Notes: generated by a model from the sequence alone, not told the origin. Numbered from the stretch's first letter, positions 1-8,991 are shown. The stretch: DNA of 64,000 bases from Streptomyces marispadix (GCF_022524345.1 NZ_JAKWJU010000002.1:1488001-1552000); one strand, 5' to 3'. Made by a program: numbers and translations.

Positions 1-1
1 C

Positions 2-940
2 CCCGAATCCACGGGGTCCTCGGGGACTGCGGGGGCCGAGGCCGCGCGCAGGTCCCGCCGGATGGGCATGCGCCTGCTGGTCGCGCTGGGAGTGCTGGCA
101 CCCACGTGCTTCGCGGGCTGGCTGGTGTGGCAGTCCGCGGACCAGTCGTCGGGCGCGGGCGGGTCGGCGCCGACGCTGATGCCCCTGCCCGACAACACCC
201 CGCCGGGCGGCGTCAACGCGTCCGGCGGCGGAGGCGGGGCACAGGCCGGTACGGACGGGAAGCCGCTGGCGGGGAAGACCGTGGTGATCGACCCCGGCCA
301 CAACCCCAACAACCGCGACCACGCCGCGGCGATCAACCGCAGCGTCAGCATCGGCACCGGACGCAAGGCGTGCGACACGACGGGGACGGCCACCGCCTCC
401 GGTTACTCCGAGGCGGAGTTCACCCTCGACTTGGCCCGCCGGGTGAGGTCGGGCCTGCTGAAGAAGGGCGCAGCGGTGGAGCTGACGCACAACGGGCGCC
501 GCCCATGGGGCCCTTGTGTCGACTCACGTGCGCGGGCGGGCAATCAGGCCGACGCCGACGCCGTCGTATCGCTGCACGCCGACGGCGCACCGGCCGGAAG
601 CCGCGGATTCCATGTGATCCTTCCGGAGTCCGTCAACGAGGGTGTGGCCGACACCCGTCCGATCGTCGGCCCGTCGCGCGGCCTCGGGCGTGAACTTGCC
701 GACGCCTTCCGCAAGTTCACCGGTTCGAAGCCCGCTTCGTACGCGGGGGACGGCGAAGGCACGGACACCCGGGGGGACTTGGGCGGGCTCAACCTCAGCC
801 GCGTTCCCAAGGTCTTCCTGGAGTGCGGCAACATGCGCGATCCGCGGGACGCCGCCGACCTCACCGACCGCGACTGGCGCGCCCGCGCGGCACGAGGGGT
901 CGTGGAGGGCGTCGCGGGATATCTCACGCAGAAGCGCTGA
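2..940 (+). CDS. N-acetylmuramoyl-L-alanine amidase, 5' partial
   Basis: Zinc amidase (Amidase_3 family) that cuts the bond between N-acetylmuramic acid and the peptide stem of peptidoglycan. Numbering from the ATG at 62, a membrane segment at about 4-23 is followed by a Gly/Ala-rich linker (30-68) and the catalytic domain. The expected residues are visible: H80 in IDPGHNP, an acidic residue in SEAEF (117-119), H172 in SLHADG, and the catalytic E254 in FLECGN. The frame stays open to the left edge with 18 of 20 G/C third positions, and the ATG at 62 has only a weak AGG upstream. The gene therefore probably starts outside the window with a short Arg-rich cytoplasmic tail (RRSRR) before the anchor. 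The protein should act in the wall, anchored to the outer membrane face. The family is certain; the start is not. Confidence 0.9.
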   Translation, partial: PESTGSSGTAGAEAARRSRRMGMRLLVALGVLAPTCFAGWLVWQSADQSSGAGGSAPTLMPLPDNTPPGGVNASGGGGGAQAGTDGKPLAGKTVVIDPGHNPNNRDHAAAINRSVSIGTGRKACDTTGTATASGYSEAEFTLDLARRVRSGLLKKGAAVELTHNGRRPWGPCVDSRARAGNQADADAVVSLHADGAPAGSRGFHVILPESVNEGVADTRPIVGPSRGLGRELADAFRKFTGSKPASYAGDGEGTDTRGDLGGLNLSRVPKVFLECGNMRDPRDAADLTDRDWRARAARGVVEGVAGYLTQKR

Positions 941-1185
941 GGGCGGCCTCCGGCGCCGACCGGCGACGCTCGGCGCGGCACGGTGTCGCCAGGTGCCGCC
1001 CGGCGCCGGAGGCGACGCGCACCGCGCCCGGTGCACATGGCGCCCCGAACCGGGCGCACACGGGGGGCGGTGCCGGGAGGCCGGGCCCAAGTCGCCCCGC
1101 CGGGGCGGTCCCCGTACCCATCCGTACGATGGGGTGCTACCCCGGCAGAGACCACAGACAGTATGAAACCCACTAAGGACGCCAA

Positions 1186-2070
1186 GTGAACATCCGCTCG
1201 CTCACACGAGGCGATGGCGCGGTGATCGGGGCGGCGCTGCTGCTGCTGATCGCCTCCTTCTTCCCGTTCTTCGACTACGACGGGGCCTGCCCCGCCGATT
1301 CCTGCACCGTGTCCGCCTGGTCGCGCTCCACGCTGCCGATGCTGCCGACGGTGCATCTGCTCGGTCTCGTCGCCGCGGGTCTCTTCGTCGCCGCACGTCT
1401 GCTGCCGGAGGGCCGCAAGCTGCTGGGGCTGGCCCTGGACCAGTGGGGTCTGGTGCTGTGCCTGGTCGTCGGCTGGGCCGGTCTCTGGTCGCTGGTCGCC
1501 TTGCTGGCGCCGGACCTGGATCAGCCCAACTTCCCCGACCCGAACGCCAAATGGGTCCTTGCCGCCGGTGCCTATCTGACGCTCGTCTTCTCCCTCGCCC
1601 TCGCGGCGGTCGGCGTGCTGAACACGACGGCCGCCGCGCTGAAGGCGCCGCTGCTGCCCGCGCCCAAGCCGACGCCGTACGGCGGTCAGCCGCAGGGCGC
1701 GTACGGATACCCGGGCGGTCCGCAGCCGGGGCAGCCCGGACCGTACGGCGGCCAGCCGCAGGGCGGTTACGGATACCCCGGCGGCGCGCAGCCGGGGCAG
1801 TCCGGTCAGGCGGGGCCGCAGCAGGCACAGCAGCCCGGCGGTCCGGCGGCAGGCGGGGGCGCCCCGGACCCGAACTTCCAGCCGTTCTGGTTCGCCGTGC
1901 CGGTCACCCGCCCCCTCTTCGGCGAGGACGGCGCGCCGCAGCCGGTCGCCGAACTGGCCCCCGGCACCTGGTACTTGGCGGTCGAGCAGCGCGGTCAGGC
2001 GCTGATCGCGCAGACCCAGGACGGCCGTCGCGGCGTCCTCCAGGACACCTCCGGCATCCAGCGCGGCTGA
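1186..2070 (+). CDS. Four-helix membrane protein with Pro/Gly/Gln repeats
   Basis: Unrecognised integral membrane protein of 294 residues. Hydrophobic segments lie near 13-30, 52-70, 85-106 and 125-147, so both ends are probably on the same side. Between about 160 and 225 is a low-complexity tail in which the motif PYGGQPQGxYGYPGG is tandemly duplicated; the duplication is also visible as about 60-bp repeats in the DNA. A compact C-terminal section (about 228-294, NFQPFWFAVPVTRPLFGEDG...) is not low complexity and resembles a small folded domain. The GTG start at 1186 is supported by AAGGA about 9 bases upstream. The gene stands alone, 245 bp after the amidase. No enzymatic motif is seen; a role in the envelope is only a guess from topology. 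Confidence 0.85.
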   Translation: MNIRSLTRGDGAVIGAALLLLIASFFPFFDYDGACPADSCTVSAWSRSTLPMLPTVHLLGLVAAGLFVAARLLPEGRKLLGLALDQWGLVLCLVVGWAGLWSLVALLAPDLDQPNFPDPNAKWVLAAGAYLTLVFSLALAAVGVLNTTAAALKAPLLPAPKPTPYGGQPQGAYGYPGGPQPGQPGPYGGQPQGGYGYPGGAQPGQSGQAGPQQAQQPGGPAAGGGAPDPNFQPFWFAVPVTRPLFGEDGAPQPVAELAPGTWYLAVEQRGQALIAQTQDGRRGVLQDTSGIQRG

Positions 2071-2379
2071 GTCCCGCCCGTCAAGGCGGCCCCTCAAGGC
2101 GGCCCCTCCCCCGGTCTGTTCCGGCGGGCAGGGGCCGTCGCCGTTTTCGCGGCCGGTACGGGCCGGAACGTACCCGCGCAGGAGCCTCAACTGAGCCTGG
2201 GCGCAACGGAATCGGGGCCGGAACGGAGCCGCGGAGTGGGCCCCGGGAGGCGCGAGGAGCGAGCCCGCAGCAGCTCAGGAAGGTTTCCTAACGAATCGCT
2301 TGTGGTGGCCATGCCAGAGTCACTAGGTTCGCTCGTCGAACGGCAGTTGCGTCGACTCCCAGAAGGGTGTGCCCCCCAC
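2071..2379. other. Intergenic region with 13-bp tandem duplication
   Basis: This 309-bp gap precedes the chitosanase. TCAAGGCGGCCCC occurs twice head to tail at 2081-2093 and 2094-2106, and a loose GC-rich inverted repeat follows near 2105-2145 that could end the upstream gene. In-frame starts upstream of 2380 exist but would add an uncharged, unconserved-looking tail before a good signal peptide, so this gap is treated as non-coding. No clear promoter hexamers are seen. Confidence 0.4.
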
Positions 2380-3123
2380 ATGCGCAAGAGCCTCATGACC
2401 GCCGTCGGCGGATCCGCCGTCCTCGTCGCGGCAGCACTGCTGATACCCACGGCAGGCGCGGCACCCGGCGACACCGCCGCACACGACCGGACCGCTCACG
2501 ACCGGACCGGACGGGCCGCCGCCGGCGAACCCAAGGAGGGTTCGGTCAGCGCCGCGGACCTGCTGGCCAAGGTCGAGGACTGCAAGCAGATCTCCGACGG
2601 CAAGTACAAGCCGGACGAGGACGGTTCGCCCTCGGTGCCGGTGTGCGACACCGAGAGCGCCGTGTTCTGGAAGGCGGACCTGGACGTCGACTGCGACGGC
2701 CAGGAGACCGAGCAGTGCAACAAGGAGACCGATCCGGCCTACCAGGACGACACCGCCTTCCACACCTCCGACGGTCAGCCGCTCGATGCCGCCAAGACGC
2801 CCTACGTCGTCGTGCCCGGCAAGAGCGACATCTGGGACTACAGCGACTCGGGAATCCAGGGCGGCGGCATCGTCGCCGTCATCAAGGACGACAAGGTCCT
2901 CTACGCCGGTGTCGGCGACGTCGGCCCGCAGGAGGCCGTCGGCGAAGCCTCCTACGCGGCCGCCGACGCGCTCGGCATCGACCCCGACCCGGCCACCGGC
3001 GGGGCGGACTCCGGCGTCACCTACATCGCGTTCAAGAACTCCAAGACGGACGCGATCGAGGACCACGCCAAGACGGTCGAGCTCGGCGACAAGCTGGCCA
3101 AGGAGTTCGTCGGAGGCAACTAG
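2380..3123 (+). CDS. Secreted GH75-type chitosanase
   Basis: Predicted extracellular endo-chitosanase of glycoside hydrolase family 75, which hydrolyses beta-1,4 links in chitosan. The 247-residue product has a Sec signal peptide (MRKSLMTAVGG..., hydrophobic core to about residue 28, Ala-x-Ala-like end near TAGA) and a His/Asp/Arg-rich linker. The catalytic domain follows, with the family block GDVGPQEAVGEASYAAADALGI that carries the acidic catalytic pair, followed by GVTYIAF. Four Cys residues in the first half of the domain (DCKQI, PVCDT, DCDGQ, EQCNK) may form disulfides. The ATG at 2380 was chosen over an upstream start at 2236 because it begins the signal peptide and has AGAAGGG 12 bases ahead. 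It converges on the next gene, with a 13-bp-stem hairpin between them. Confidence 0.85.
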   Translation: MRKSLMTAVGGSAVLVAAALLIPTAGAAPGDTAAHDRTAHDRTGRAAAGEPKEGSVSAADLLAKVEDCKQISDGKYKPDEDGSPSVPVCDTESAVFWKADLDVDCDGQETEQCNKETDPAYQDDTAFHTSDGQPLDAAKTPYVVVPGKSDIWDYSDSGIQGGGIVAVIKDDKVLYAGVGDVGPQEAVGEASYAAADALGIDPDPATGGADSGVTYIAFKNSKTDAIEDHAKTVELGDKLAKEFVGGN

Positions 3124-3139
3124 AACTCCGGTCGCAGAC

Positions 3140-3176
3140 CGGCGTCCTGCCGGGCCCTCGGGACGGCAGGACGCCG
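3140..3176. terminator. Bidirectional hairpin between convergent genes
   Basis: CGGCGTCCTGCCG at 3140-3152 pairs perfectly with CGGCAGGACGCCG at 3164-3176 around an 11-base loop. It lies between the ends of the chitosanase gene (+) and the alpha/alpha-barrel gene (-) and has no T-run, as usual for streptomycete terminators. Confidence 0.7.
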
Positions 3177-3203
3177 TGGCGACGACCGCGTGGCGAGGAC
3201 CGC

Positions 3204-4271
3204 TCAGCAGCAGTCCGGCGGAAGCCCCTGCGGAAGACGATCACCGCCGAAGACCTGCACCGTGGCGTCGTCGCCGCCGAGCGCGGCGACCGCCAGCAGC
3301 AGCGAGCCCGCCGTCCAGCTCGTCAGCTCCTCCGGCCAGATCGCGTCGTCCTCGAAGACGTACCCGGTCCAGTAGAGGCCGTCCGGATGGCGCAGATGCC
3401 CGACCCACTCCAGGATCTGCCGTGCGCGGTCCCGCTCCCCCAACGCCCACAGCGCCAGGGCCAGTTCGGCGCTCTCCCCGCCCGTCACCCATGGGTTGGG
3501 CAGTACGCACCGCACCCCCAGGCCGGGCACGACGAAGCGGTCCCAGCCCTCGTCGATGCGTGCCAGCGCCTCCTCGCCGCGCAGCGCGCCGCCGAGCACC
3601 GGGTAGTACCAGTCCATGGAGTAGCGGCCCTTGTCGAGGAAGCGCTCCGGGTGGCGGCGCACCGCGTGGCCGAGCAGCCCCAGCGCCAACTCCCAGTCCG
3701 GCTGCGGCTCTTCGCGGTGCTCGGCCATCGCCAGCGCACAGCGCAGCGCATGGTGCACCGATGAGGACCCCGTGAGCAGGGCCTCCCCCGCGGGCGTGCC
3801 GTCGGCGTCGCGCTTCCAGCCGATCTGCCCGCCGGGGAGCTGGAGCCGGAGCACGAACTCGACGGCCGCGACGACCACCGGCCACATCCGCTCCAGGAAG
3901 GTCTCGTCGCGCGTGGCGAGGTAGTGGTGCCATACGCCGACGGCCACGTAGGCGCAGAAGTTGCTCTCCCGTGCCAGGTCGCTGGGCTTCTGCGTCTCGC
4001 CGTCTGCGTAGGCGGAGTACCAGGAGCCGTCGGGGAGTTGATGCTCGGCGAGCCATCGGTAGGCGGCCTCGGCGGCGGCGTGCTCGCCGGCGGCGTCGAG
4101 GGCCATCGCGGCCTCGGTGTGGTCCCACGGGTCGAGGTGGCCGCCGCGGAACCAGGGGATCGCGCCGTCAGGACGCTGGATCGCCAGCAGCCCGTCCACA
4201 GTCCGGCGGGCCTGCGCGGCCGTCAGCACACCGTCCAGCGCGAGCCGTTCGGTCCGCTCCGGGCTGGTCAC
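3204..4271 (-). CDS. Prenyltransferase/squalene-oxidase-repeat (alpha/alpha-barrel) protein
   Basis: A 355-residue cytoplasmic protein with no signal peptide, built of helical hairpins ending in QxPDG turns: QRPDGAIPW near 32, HQLPDGSWY near 76, and RHPDGLYW near 296. This is the pattern of (alpha/alpha)6 barrels such as squalene cyclases, glucoamylases and unsaturated glucuronyl hydrolases. Automatic names call it prenyltransferase, but no DDxxD or DxDD motif is present. A carbohydrate-processing role fits better, because the gene is the last of a translationally coupled minus-strand set. Its ATG overlaps the TGA of the methyltransferase by 4 bases, and a family-4 glycosyltransferase lies upstream. 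The product ends in an unusual CC pair. The exact reaction is unknown. Confidence 0.85.
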   Translation of the reverse strand: MTSPERTERLALDGVLTAAQARRTVDGLLAIQRPDGAIPWFRGGHLDPWDHTEAAMALDAAGEHAAAEAAYRWLAEHQLPDGSWYSAYADGETQKPSDLARESNFCAYVAVGVWHHYLATRDETFLERMWPVVVAAVEFVLRLQLPGGQIGWKRDADGTPAGEALLTGSSSVHHALRCALAMAEHREEPQPDWELALGLLGHAVRRHPERFLDKGRYSMDWYYPVLGGALRGEEALARIDEGWDRFVVPGLGVRCVLPNPWVTGGESAELALALWALGERDRARQILEWVGHLRHPDGLYWTGYVFEDDAIWPEELTSWTAGSLLLAVAALGGDDATVQVFGGDRLPQGLPPDCC

Positions 4272-5104
4272 GCCTGCTCCTGCCCCTGCGCCCGCCCCGG
4301 TTCACGGCCCTCCGCCCGTGCGTGCGGCTGCGCACCCGACCGCGCGCCCACGGGCTCCTCGTACGGCGAACTCCCGCCCGGCAGATGCGGTTTGGTCGCA
4401 TACGCCACGAAGCTCTTGCCGATGAGCGGGTCCAGGGCCTTCTCCGCGAGACGCGTCGCCAGCGGCTTCTTCATGATGTCCCAGACCAGCAGGCGGTGGT
4501 ACGCGCGCACCGGCAGGGCCGCGTCGTCGCCGTCGCGCTCGACGCCGAAGGCGCACTTGAGCCACCAGTACGGCGAGTGCAGGCCGTGCGCGTGGTGCGT
4601 GCCGTAGGGGCGCAGACCGGACTCGCGCATCTTGGCGAGCAGTTCGTCCCCCCGGTAGATGCGGATGTGTCCGCCTTCGACCTCGTGGTAGGCGTCGCTC
4701 AGCGCCCAGCAGACCTTCTCCGGGCCGTAGCGCGGCACCGTCACCGCGATGCGGCCGCCGGGGCGCAGCACCCGCACCATCTCGGCGAGCACGCCCTTGT
4801 CGTCGTGGATGTGCTCCATCACCTCGGAGATGATCACGACGTCGAAGCTGTCGTCCGGGAAGGGCAGGGCGAGCGCGTCGCCCTCCATGGCGGTGGCCGT
4901 GGCGCCGGCGGGCGCCTCACCGGCCTCGGCCATCGCCGCGAACCACTTCGCGACCTCGCGGATCTCCCCGGCGTCGCGGTCCAGGGCGACGACGCGTGCG
5001 CCGCGCCGGTAGCACTCGAAGGCGTGCCGCCCGGCGCCGCAGCCCAGGTCGAGCACGCGATCGCCCGGTGCGAGCGGGAAGCGGGAGAAGTCGACGGTCA
5101 GCAC
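4268..5104 (-). CDS. Class I SAM-dependent methyltransferase
   Basis: A 278-residue Rossmann methyltransferase. SAM-binding motif I is RVLDLGCGAGRH at about residues 17-28, the acidic ribose-binding end of strand 2 is VVALDRD (about 38-44), and motif IV/post I reads VVIISEVMEHIHDD. This is the arrangement of UbiE/Methyltransf_11 small-molecule enzymes. The C-terminal third (from about residue 150) is an extra helical part typical of a substrate cap, and the last 25 residues are charged and low complexity. Its stop overlaps the start of the alpha/alpha-barrel gene (ATGA), and the glycosyltransferase gene starts the operon 97 bp upstream. A lipid-linked or soluble sugar conjugate is the likely substrate, by context only. 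Confidence 0.9.
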   Translation of the reverse strand: MLTVDFSRFPLAPGDRVLDLGCGAGRHAFECYRRGARVVALDRDAGEIREVAKWFAAMAEAGEAPAGATATAMEGDALALPFPDDSFDVVIISEVMEHIHDDKGVLAEMVRVLRPGGRIAVTVPRYGPEKVCWALSDAYHEVEGGHIRIYRGDELLAKMRESGLRPYGTHHAHGLHSPYWWLKCAFGVERDGDDAALPVRAYHRLLVWDIMKKPLATRLAEKALDPLIGKSFVAYATKPHLPGGSSPYEEPVGARSGAQPHARAEGREPGRAQGQEQA

Positions 5105-5201
5105 GGGTCTGCCTCAGCTTTCGGCGGGTCGGCGACGAGGGGGGCTGGTGGGGTGGAGGCTGGACGCGGCGCGACGCGGGCACGCCGGGCGCCACCGCTG
5201 G

Positions 5202-6671
5202 TCAGTGCGGTACGCAGGCGGGCGCCGCCGCGGCCTCCGGGATCTCGGTTGTGCCGTGCGGGTCCGCGAGTCCGGCCTCCGTGTCCCCCAACGCACGTGC
5301 CGCACGCGGCCGTTGAGCCATCGCCTCGCGATAGTGCGCCACCGTTCCGCGTGCCGCCTGCTCCCAGGTGAACTTGCGCAGCACACGCTCCCGGCCCGCG
5401 GCCCCGAGACGTGCACGCAGCCCGGCGTCGCCCAGCAGCCGCCCGAGTGCGACGGCCAGCGCGCCGGAGTCGCCCGGCGGCACCGCCAGGCACGTCTCGC
5501 CGTCCCTGCCCGCGACTTCGGGAATGGCGCCGCCCGTCGTGGCCACCAGCGGCGTACCGGTCGCCATCGCCTCGGCCGCCGGAAGCGAGAAGCCCTCGTA
5601 GAGCGACGGCACACAGGCGATCTGCGCACCGCGCACCAGTCCGGCGAGTTCGGCGTCGCTGATGCCCTTGACGAACTCCACGGCGTGGCCTAGTCCGTGG
5701 CGTCGCAGGGCTTCGGCCACCGGGCCCTTCTCGGGGCGCCGTCCCACGACCACCAGATGTGCCTCGGGCACCTCCGTACGCACCTGCGCCAGCGCCTCGA
5801 CCAGATGCACCAGGCCCTTCAGCGGCACGTCCGCGCTGGAGGTGGTCACGATCCGGCCGGGGACCTCCGGCACGGACGCATCTGGCGAGAAGAGGCCGGT
5901 GTCGGCGCCGATGTGCACGACGTGCACGCGTTCCGGCCGTACACCGAGCTGTTCGACGATCTCCCCACGGGACGAGCCGGAGACCGTCAGCACCGACGGC
6001 AGCCGCCGTGCCACCCGCCGCTGCATCCGCGTGAAGCCGTACCAGCGGCGCACCGAGGCGCGGGCGCGGCGGTTCCTCGCCGCGTCCAGATCGAGCCGCC
6101 GGTCGACGGTGATGGGGTGGTGGACGGTCGTGACGAGCGGGGCGCCGAGGTCGCCGAGCAGCCCGTAGCCGAGCGTCTGATTGTCGTGCACGACGTCGAA
6201 CTCGCCCCGGCGAGCGGCCAGATGGCGACGTGCGCGCAGGGAGAAGGTCAGCGGCTCGGGGAAGCCGCCGGTCCACATCGTGGCCACCTCCAGCATGTCC
6301 ACCCAGTCCCGGTACTCGTCGCGCTTCGGGGTACGGAACGGGTCGGGCTGCCGGTAGAGATCCAGACTGGGCAGCTCGGTGAGCGTGACGCCCTCGTCGA
6401 GCACCGGGTAGGGCTGGGCGCCGATCACCTCGACCGTGTGGCCGAGCCGGGCCAGTTCACGGGAGAGATGCCGTACGTAGACGCCCTGCCCGCCGCAGAA
6501 CGGATTGCCCTTGTACGTCAGCAGCGCGATGCGCAGGGGTCTCTCGCCACGGCCGCCGCCGTAGGCCGCCGCCGGGGCGGGTGTGCCGGGCAGGGCGTCG
6601 GCAGTCGCGGCGGGCCCCGCCGGGCCGCCGCCTTCCGTCGCCGGGGTGTCCCGTACGGCCTCTGCGGTCAC
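5202..6671 (-). CDS. GT4-family glycosyltransferase
   Basis: Retaining glycosyltransferase of the GT-B fold, family GT4 (489 residues). After a variable low-complexity stretch of about 45 residues, the N-terminal domain starts at RIALLTYKGNPFCGGQGVYVRHLSREL, where the Gly-rich loop binds the acceptor side. The C-terminal donor domain holds the ExxxxxxxE signature in YEGFSLPAAEAMATG. It transfers a sugar from a nucleotide-sugar donor to an unknown acceptor in the cytoplasm. The GTG start at 6671 follows AGGGGG by 7 bases. It is the first gene of the three-gene minus-strand set with the methyltransferase and alpha/alpha-barrel protein, which suggests one pathway. No transmembrane segment is present. 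Confidence 0.9.
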   Translation of the reverse strand: MTAEAVRDTPATEGGGPAGPAATADALPGTPAPAAAYGGGRGERPLRIALLTYKGNPFCGGQGVYVRHLSRELARLGHTVEVIGAQPYPVLDEGVTLTELPSLDLYRQPDPFRTPKRDEYRDWVDMLEVATMWTGGFPEPLTFSLRARRHLAARRGEFDVVHDNQTLGYGLLGDLGAPLVTTVHHPITVDRRLDLDAARNRRARASVRRWYGFTRMQRRVARRLPSVLTVSGSSRGEIVEQLGVRPERVHVVHIGADTGLFSPDASVPEVPGRIVTTSSADVPLKGLVHLVEALAQVRTEVPEAHLVVVGRRPEKGPVAEALRRHGLGHAVEFVKGISDAELAGLVRGAQIACVPSLYEGFSLPAAEAMATGTPLVATTGGAIPEVAGRDGETCLAVPPGDSGALAVALGRLLGDAGLRARLGAAGRERVLRKFTWEQAARGTVAHYREAMAQRPRAARALGDTEAGLADPHGTTEIPEAAAAPACVPH

Positions 6672-7021
6672 TCACGGCCCCCTTCATCACGGCGCTTCCA
6701 CCGGGATCGGAGACACCGGCGCTGTTCCTGGACGCGTTGGGGCGGCGCGCTCCGCATGCGATGACGGGGCCGCCGACCTCAGACCCAAGAATTTACCGGC
6801 CAGTCACTTATCCCGAGCGGCCGAGGCGGGTGATTCGCGCCACCCGTCGCTCACCTGCGCGGATCGGGCCCGAAGGGCCGCGCGGGCGAGGCGGTTTCGC
6901 CATGGAAGGGGCAGCCCGGGGGATATCGGCCGGGCGAAGGCGCGTCGGGGGCGGCTCGGTTGAGGGCGCGGGAGCGGACGCGATCCGGGCGGGGGCGCGG
7001 GGCGGGCGGGGACGCGGGGCG
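6672..7021. other. 350-bp intergenic region, nothing firm
   Basis: This gap lies between the start of the glycosyltransferase gene and the end of pxpC, both on the minus strand. A short AT-richer patch (about 6785-6815, around AATTTACCGG) is the likeliest place for the glycosyltransferase promoter, but no -35/-10 pair with good spacing is seen. No gene or strong hairpin is supported. Confidence 0.3.
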
Positions 7022-8188
7022 CTAGCCCGAGACGGCCGTGAAGCGCACCGGCGTACCGGGCACGGCCTGCGCCACGGCGGCCAGCGCCTCCTGCACCACG
7101 ACGCCGATCACGGGATAGCCGCCGGTGACGGGATGGTCGGCGAGGAAGACGACCGGTCTGCCCTCCGGCGGCACCTGGAGGGCTCCCGAGACGATGCCCT
7201 CGCTGGGCAGTTCGCCTTCGCGCGCCCGCTCCAGCACGGGGCCTTCGAGGCGCAGGCCGATGCGGTTGCTCGCGGAGGAGACGCGGTAGTCGCCGGTGAC
7301 GAGGGTGCGCAGCGCACCGTCGGTGAACCAGTCCGCCCGTGGGCCGGGCACCAGCGGCAGCACCAGCTCGCGGGGCGGCGCGACCCAGGGCGCGGCGTCG
7401 GGCGCGGCACCCGCGCGTACCCGCCCGCCGTCGGCGCCGCCGGAACCGCCGCCGAGGGCCAACCGGGCGCCGTCGCGCAGCGGTTGGGGTCCGAGCCCGG
7501 AGAGCAGGTCGGTGGCGCGGCTGCCCAGCACCGGCTCGGCGTGCACGCCTCCGGAGAAGCCGACGTAGCTGCGCAGGCCGCGTTGTGCGGGACCGGCCTC
7601 CACGACCGCGCCGTCCGGCACGCGGAAGGGGACGCCCCAGGGCGCGGGCCGTCCGTCCACGGTGACGGCACAGGGGGCACCCGTCACCACGGCCTCGGTG
7701 ACTGCCCCGGCGAGGGCCCCGGTCTTGGGCTCGGTACCGCTCCGGGCCGCGGTGCCCTCCGTCGTTCCTGCCGCCGCCCCCTCCGTCGTTCCGGTCCGGG
7801 CACGGGTCCGCGCCGTGGCACCCCCGGTGGTGACGCGCACCGCGCAGCCGTCGACGGTGGTCTCCAGCGTCGCGGCGTCCGCCGGGTTGCCGAGCAGCCG
7901 GTTGGCGAGCCGGTGTGCGGGCTCGTCCAGCGCGCCGGAGCGTGGCACTCCGAGGTGTGCGTGGCCCGGCCGCCCCAGATCCTGGACGGTCGTGAGCGCT
8001 CCCGCCCGTACGACTTCGATCCAGGCGGCGGCACGGGAACCGGCACCGGTCAGGTCCCCGTCCCGGGAGGGGCCCGGGGCGTCGGCCCGGCGGTCGGCCC
8101 GATCGTCGTCCCGGTGGTCGGCCCGGTCGTCGTCCTGGTGGTCGTCTCGCTCGTCGTCCCGGGCCGAGCCGTGCGGAGCGGCGTTCAT
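7022..8188 (-). CDS. pxpC: 5-oxoprolinase subunit C (biotin-dependent carboxyltransferase family)
   Basis: Third subunit of the bacterial ATP-dependent 5-oxoprolinase PxpABC, which opens 5-oxoproline (pyroglutamate) to glutamate. It belongs to the KipA/allophanate hydrolase subunit 2 family, recognised by VVRAGALTTVQDLGRPGHAHLGVPRSGALDEPAHRLANRLLGN in its early part (sequence around residues 63-105) and FSGGVHAEPVLGSRATDL later. The 388-residue length exceeds the usual 280-310 because of two low-complexity stretches: an Asp/Arg-rich N-terminal tail (ERDDHQDDDRADHR...) and a Thr/Gly/Ala-rich insert near 130-165. Both are written in simple DNA repeats and are probably disordered. Its ATG overlaps the stop of pxpB by 4 bases. 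Confidence 0.92.
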   Translation of the reverse strand: MNAAPHGSARDDERDDHQDDDRADHRDDDRADRRADAPGPSRDGDLTGAGSRAAAWIEVVRAGALTTVQDLGRPGHAHLGVPRSGALDEPAHRLANRLLGNPADAATLETTVDGCAVRVTTGGATARTRARTGTTEGAAAGTTEGTAARSGTEPKTGALAGAVTEAVVTGAPCAVTVDGRPAPWGVPFRVPDGAVVEAGPAQRGLRSYVGFSGGVHAEPVLGSRATDLLSGLGPQPLRDGARLALGGGSGGADGGRVRAGAAPDAAPWVAPPRELVLPLVPGPRADWFTDGALRTLVTGDYRVSSASNRIGLRLEGPVLERAREGELPSEGIVSGALQVPPEGRPVVFLADHPVTGGYPVIGVVVQEALAAVAQAVPGTPVRFTAVSG

Positions 8189-8991
8189 TCCCTACCGCCG
8201 TCCTGGGGTACGAACCGGACGCGTGTGCCCGGCGAGAACAGCGCGGCAGGCTCCCGCCCGGCGTCCCACAGCACCGTGTCCACGGCGGTGCCGATCAACT
8301 GCCAGCCGCCGGGCGACGATCGCGGATAGACCCCGGTGTACGGACCGGCGAGCGCCACCGATCCCGCCGGGACCCTCGTACGGGGATCGGAGCGGCGTGG
8401 CACGTGGTACCGCTCGGGGAGTCCCGTGAGATAGCCGAAGCCCGGGGCGAAGCCGCAGAACGCCACACGGAAGGGCGTCGCGGCGTGCACCCTTCCGACC
8501 TCCTCGGGTGTGACCCCCCACATACCCGCCACATCCGCGAGGTCCGGCCCGTCGTAGCGGACGGGGATCTCAACGGCCGCCTCGCTGCCGCGCTGCGGGG
8601 GCGGTATCTCCCAGCCCGTCACCTCCGCCGCCAGCCGCCGCGGCTCGGACAGCCCGTCCAGCAATACCGTGCGGGCCCCCGGCACGATCTCGGTGACCCC
8701 GGGCAGCGTCCCGGCGGCGCGGCGACGGAGCACCTCTGCGTGGAACGCCTCGGCCGCCTCGGCACCGGGCAGTTCGATCAGCAGCGCGTGCCGCCCCACG
8801 GGGAGGACGACGGGGCTCTCCGGCACCGAAGAAGGCTGCTCGGGGCCGCAGCCGTGCGCACGGGATTGGGCGCCGGAGCCCGTCCCGCGCCCCGGTGCAT
8901 ACGCCTGGCGCGGCTCCGGCACCTCCACGGCCCCGGCTCCCGCCGCGCCACGGCCCGCCGCTTCGCGTCCCACGGGCGCCTCGCCGCTCAT
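8185..8991 (-). CDS. pxpB: 5-oxoprolinase subunit B (KipI/allophanate hydrolase subunit 1 family)
   Basis: Partner of PxpC in 5-oxoproline cleavage. The family hallmarks FCGFAPGFGYLTGLP and GGWQLIGTAVDTVLWD are present in the C-terminal two thirds. About 60 N-terminal residues are a low-complexity Gly/Ala/Pro-rich extension; the conserved domain begins at SPVVLPVGRHALLIELPG, so the true start could lie downstream of the ATG at 8991. However, that ATG overlaps the pxpA stop (ATGA), which argues for it. It is the middle gene of a tightly overlapping pxpA-pxpB-pxpC operon. Confidence 0.93.
   Translation of the reverse strand: MSGEAPVGREAAGRGAAGAGAVEVPEPRQAYAPGRGTGSGAQSRAHGCGPEQPSSVPESPVVLPVGRHALLIELPGAEAAEAFHAEVLRRRAAGTLPGVTEIVPGARTVLLDGLSEPRRLAAEVTGWEIPPPQRGSEAAVEIPVRYDGPDLADVAGMWGVTPEEVGRVHAATPFRVAFCGFAPGFGYLTGLPERYHVPRRSDPRTRVPAGSVALAGPYTGVYPRSSPGGWQLIGTAVDTVLWDAGREPAALFSPGTRVRFVPQDGGRE

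Noticed and set aside
544-2190. A 548-codon minus-strand frame opposite the amidase and membrane protein
   Set aside because: No motif and no ribosome site; the plus strand carries two supported genes.
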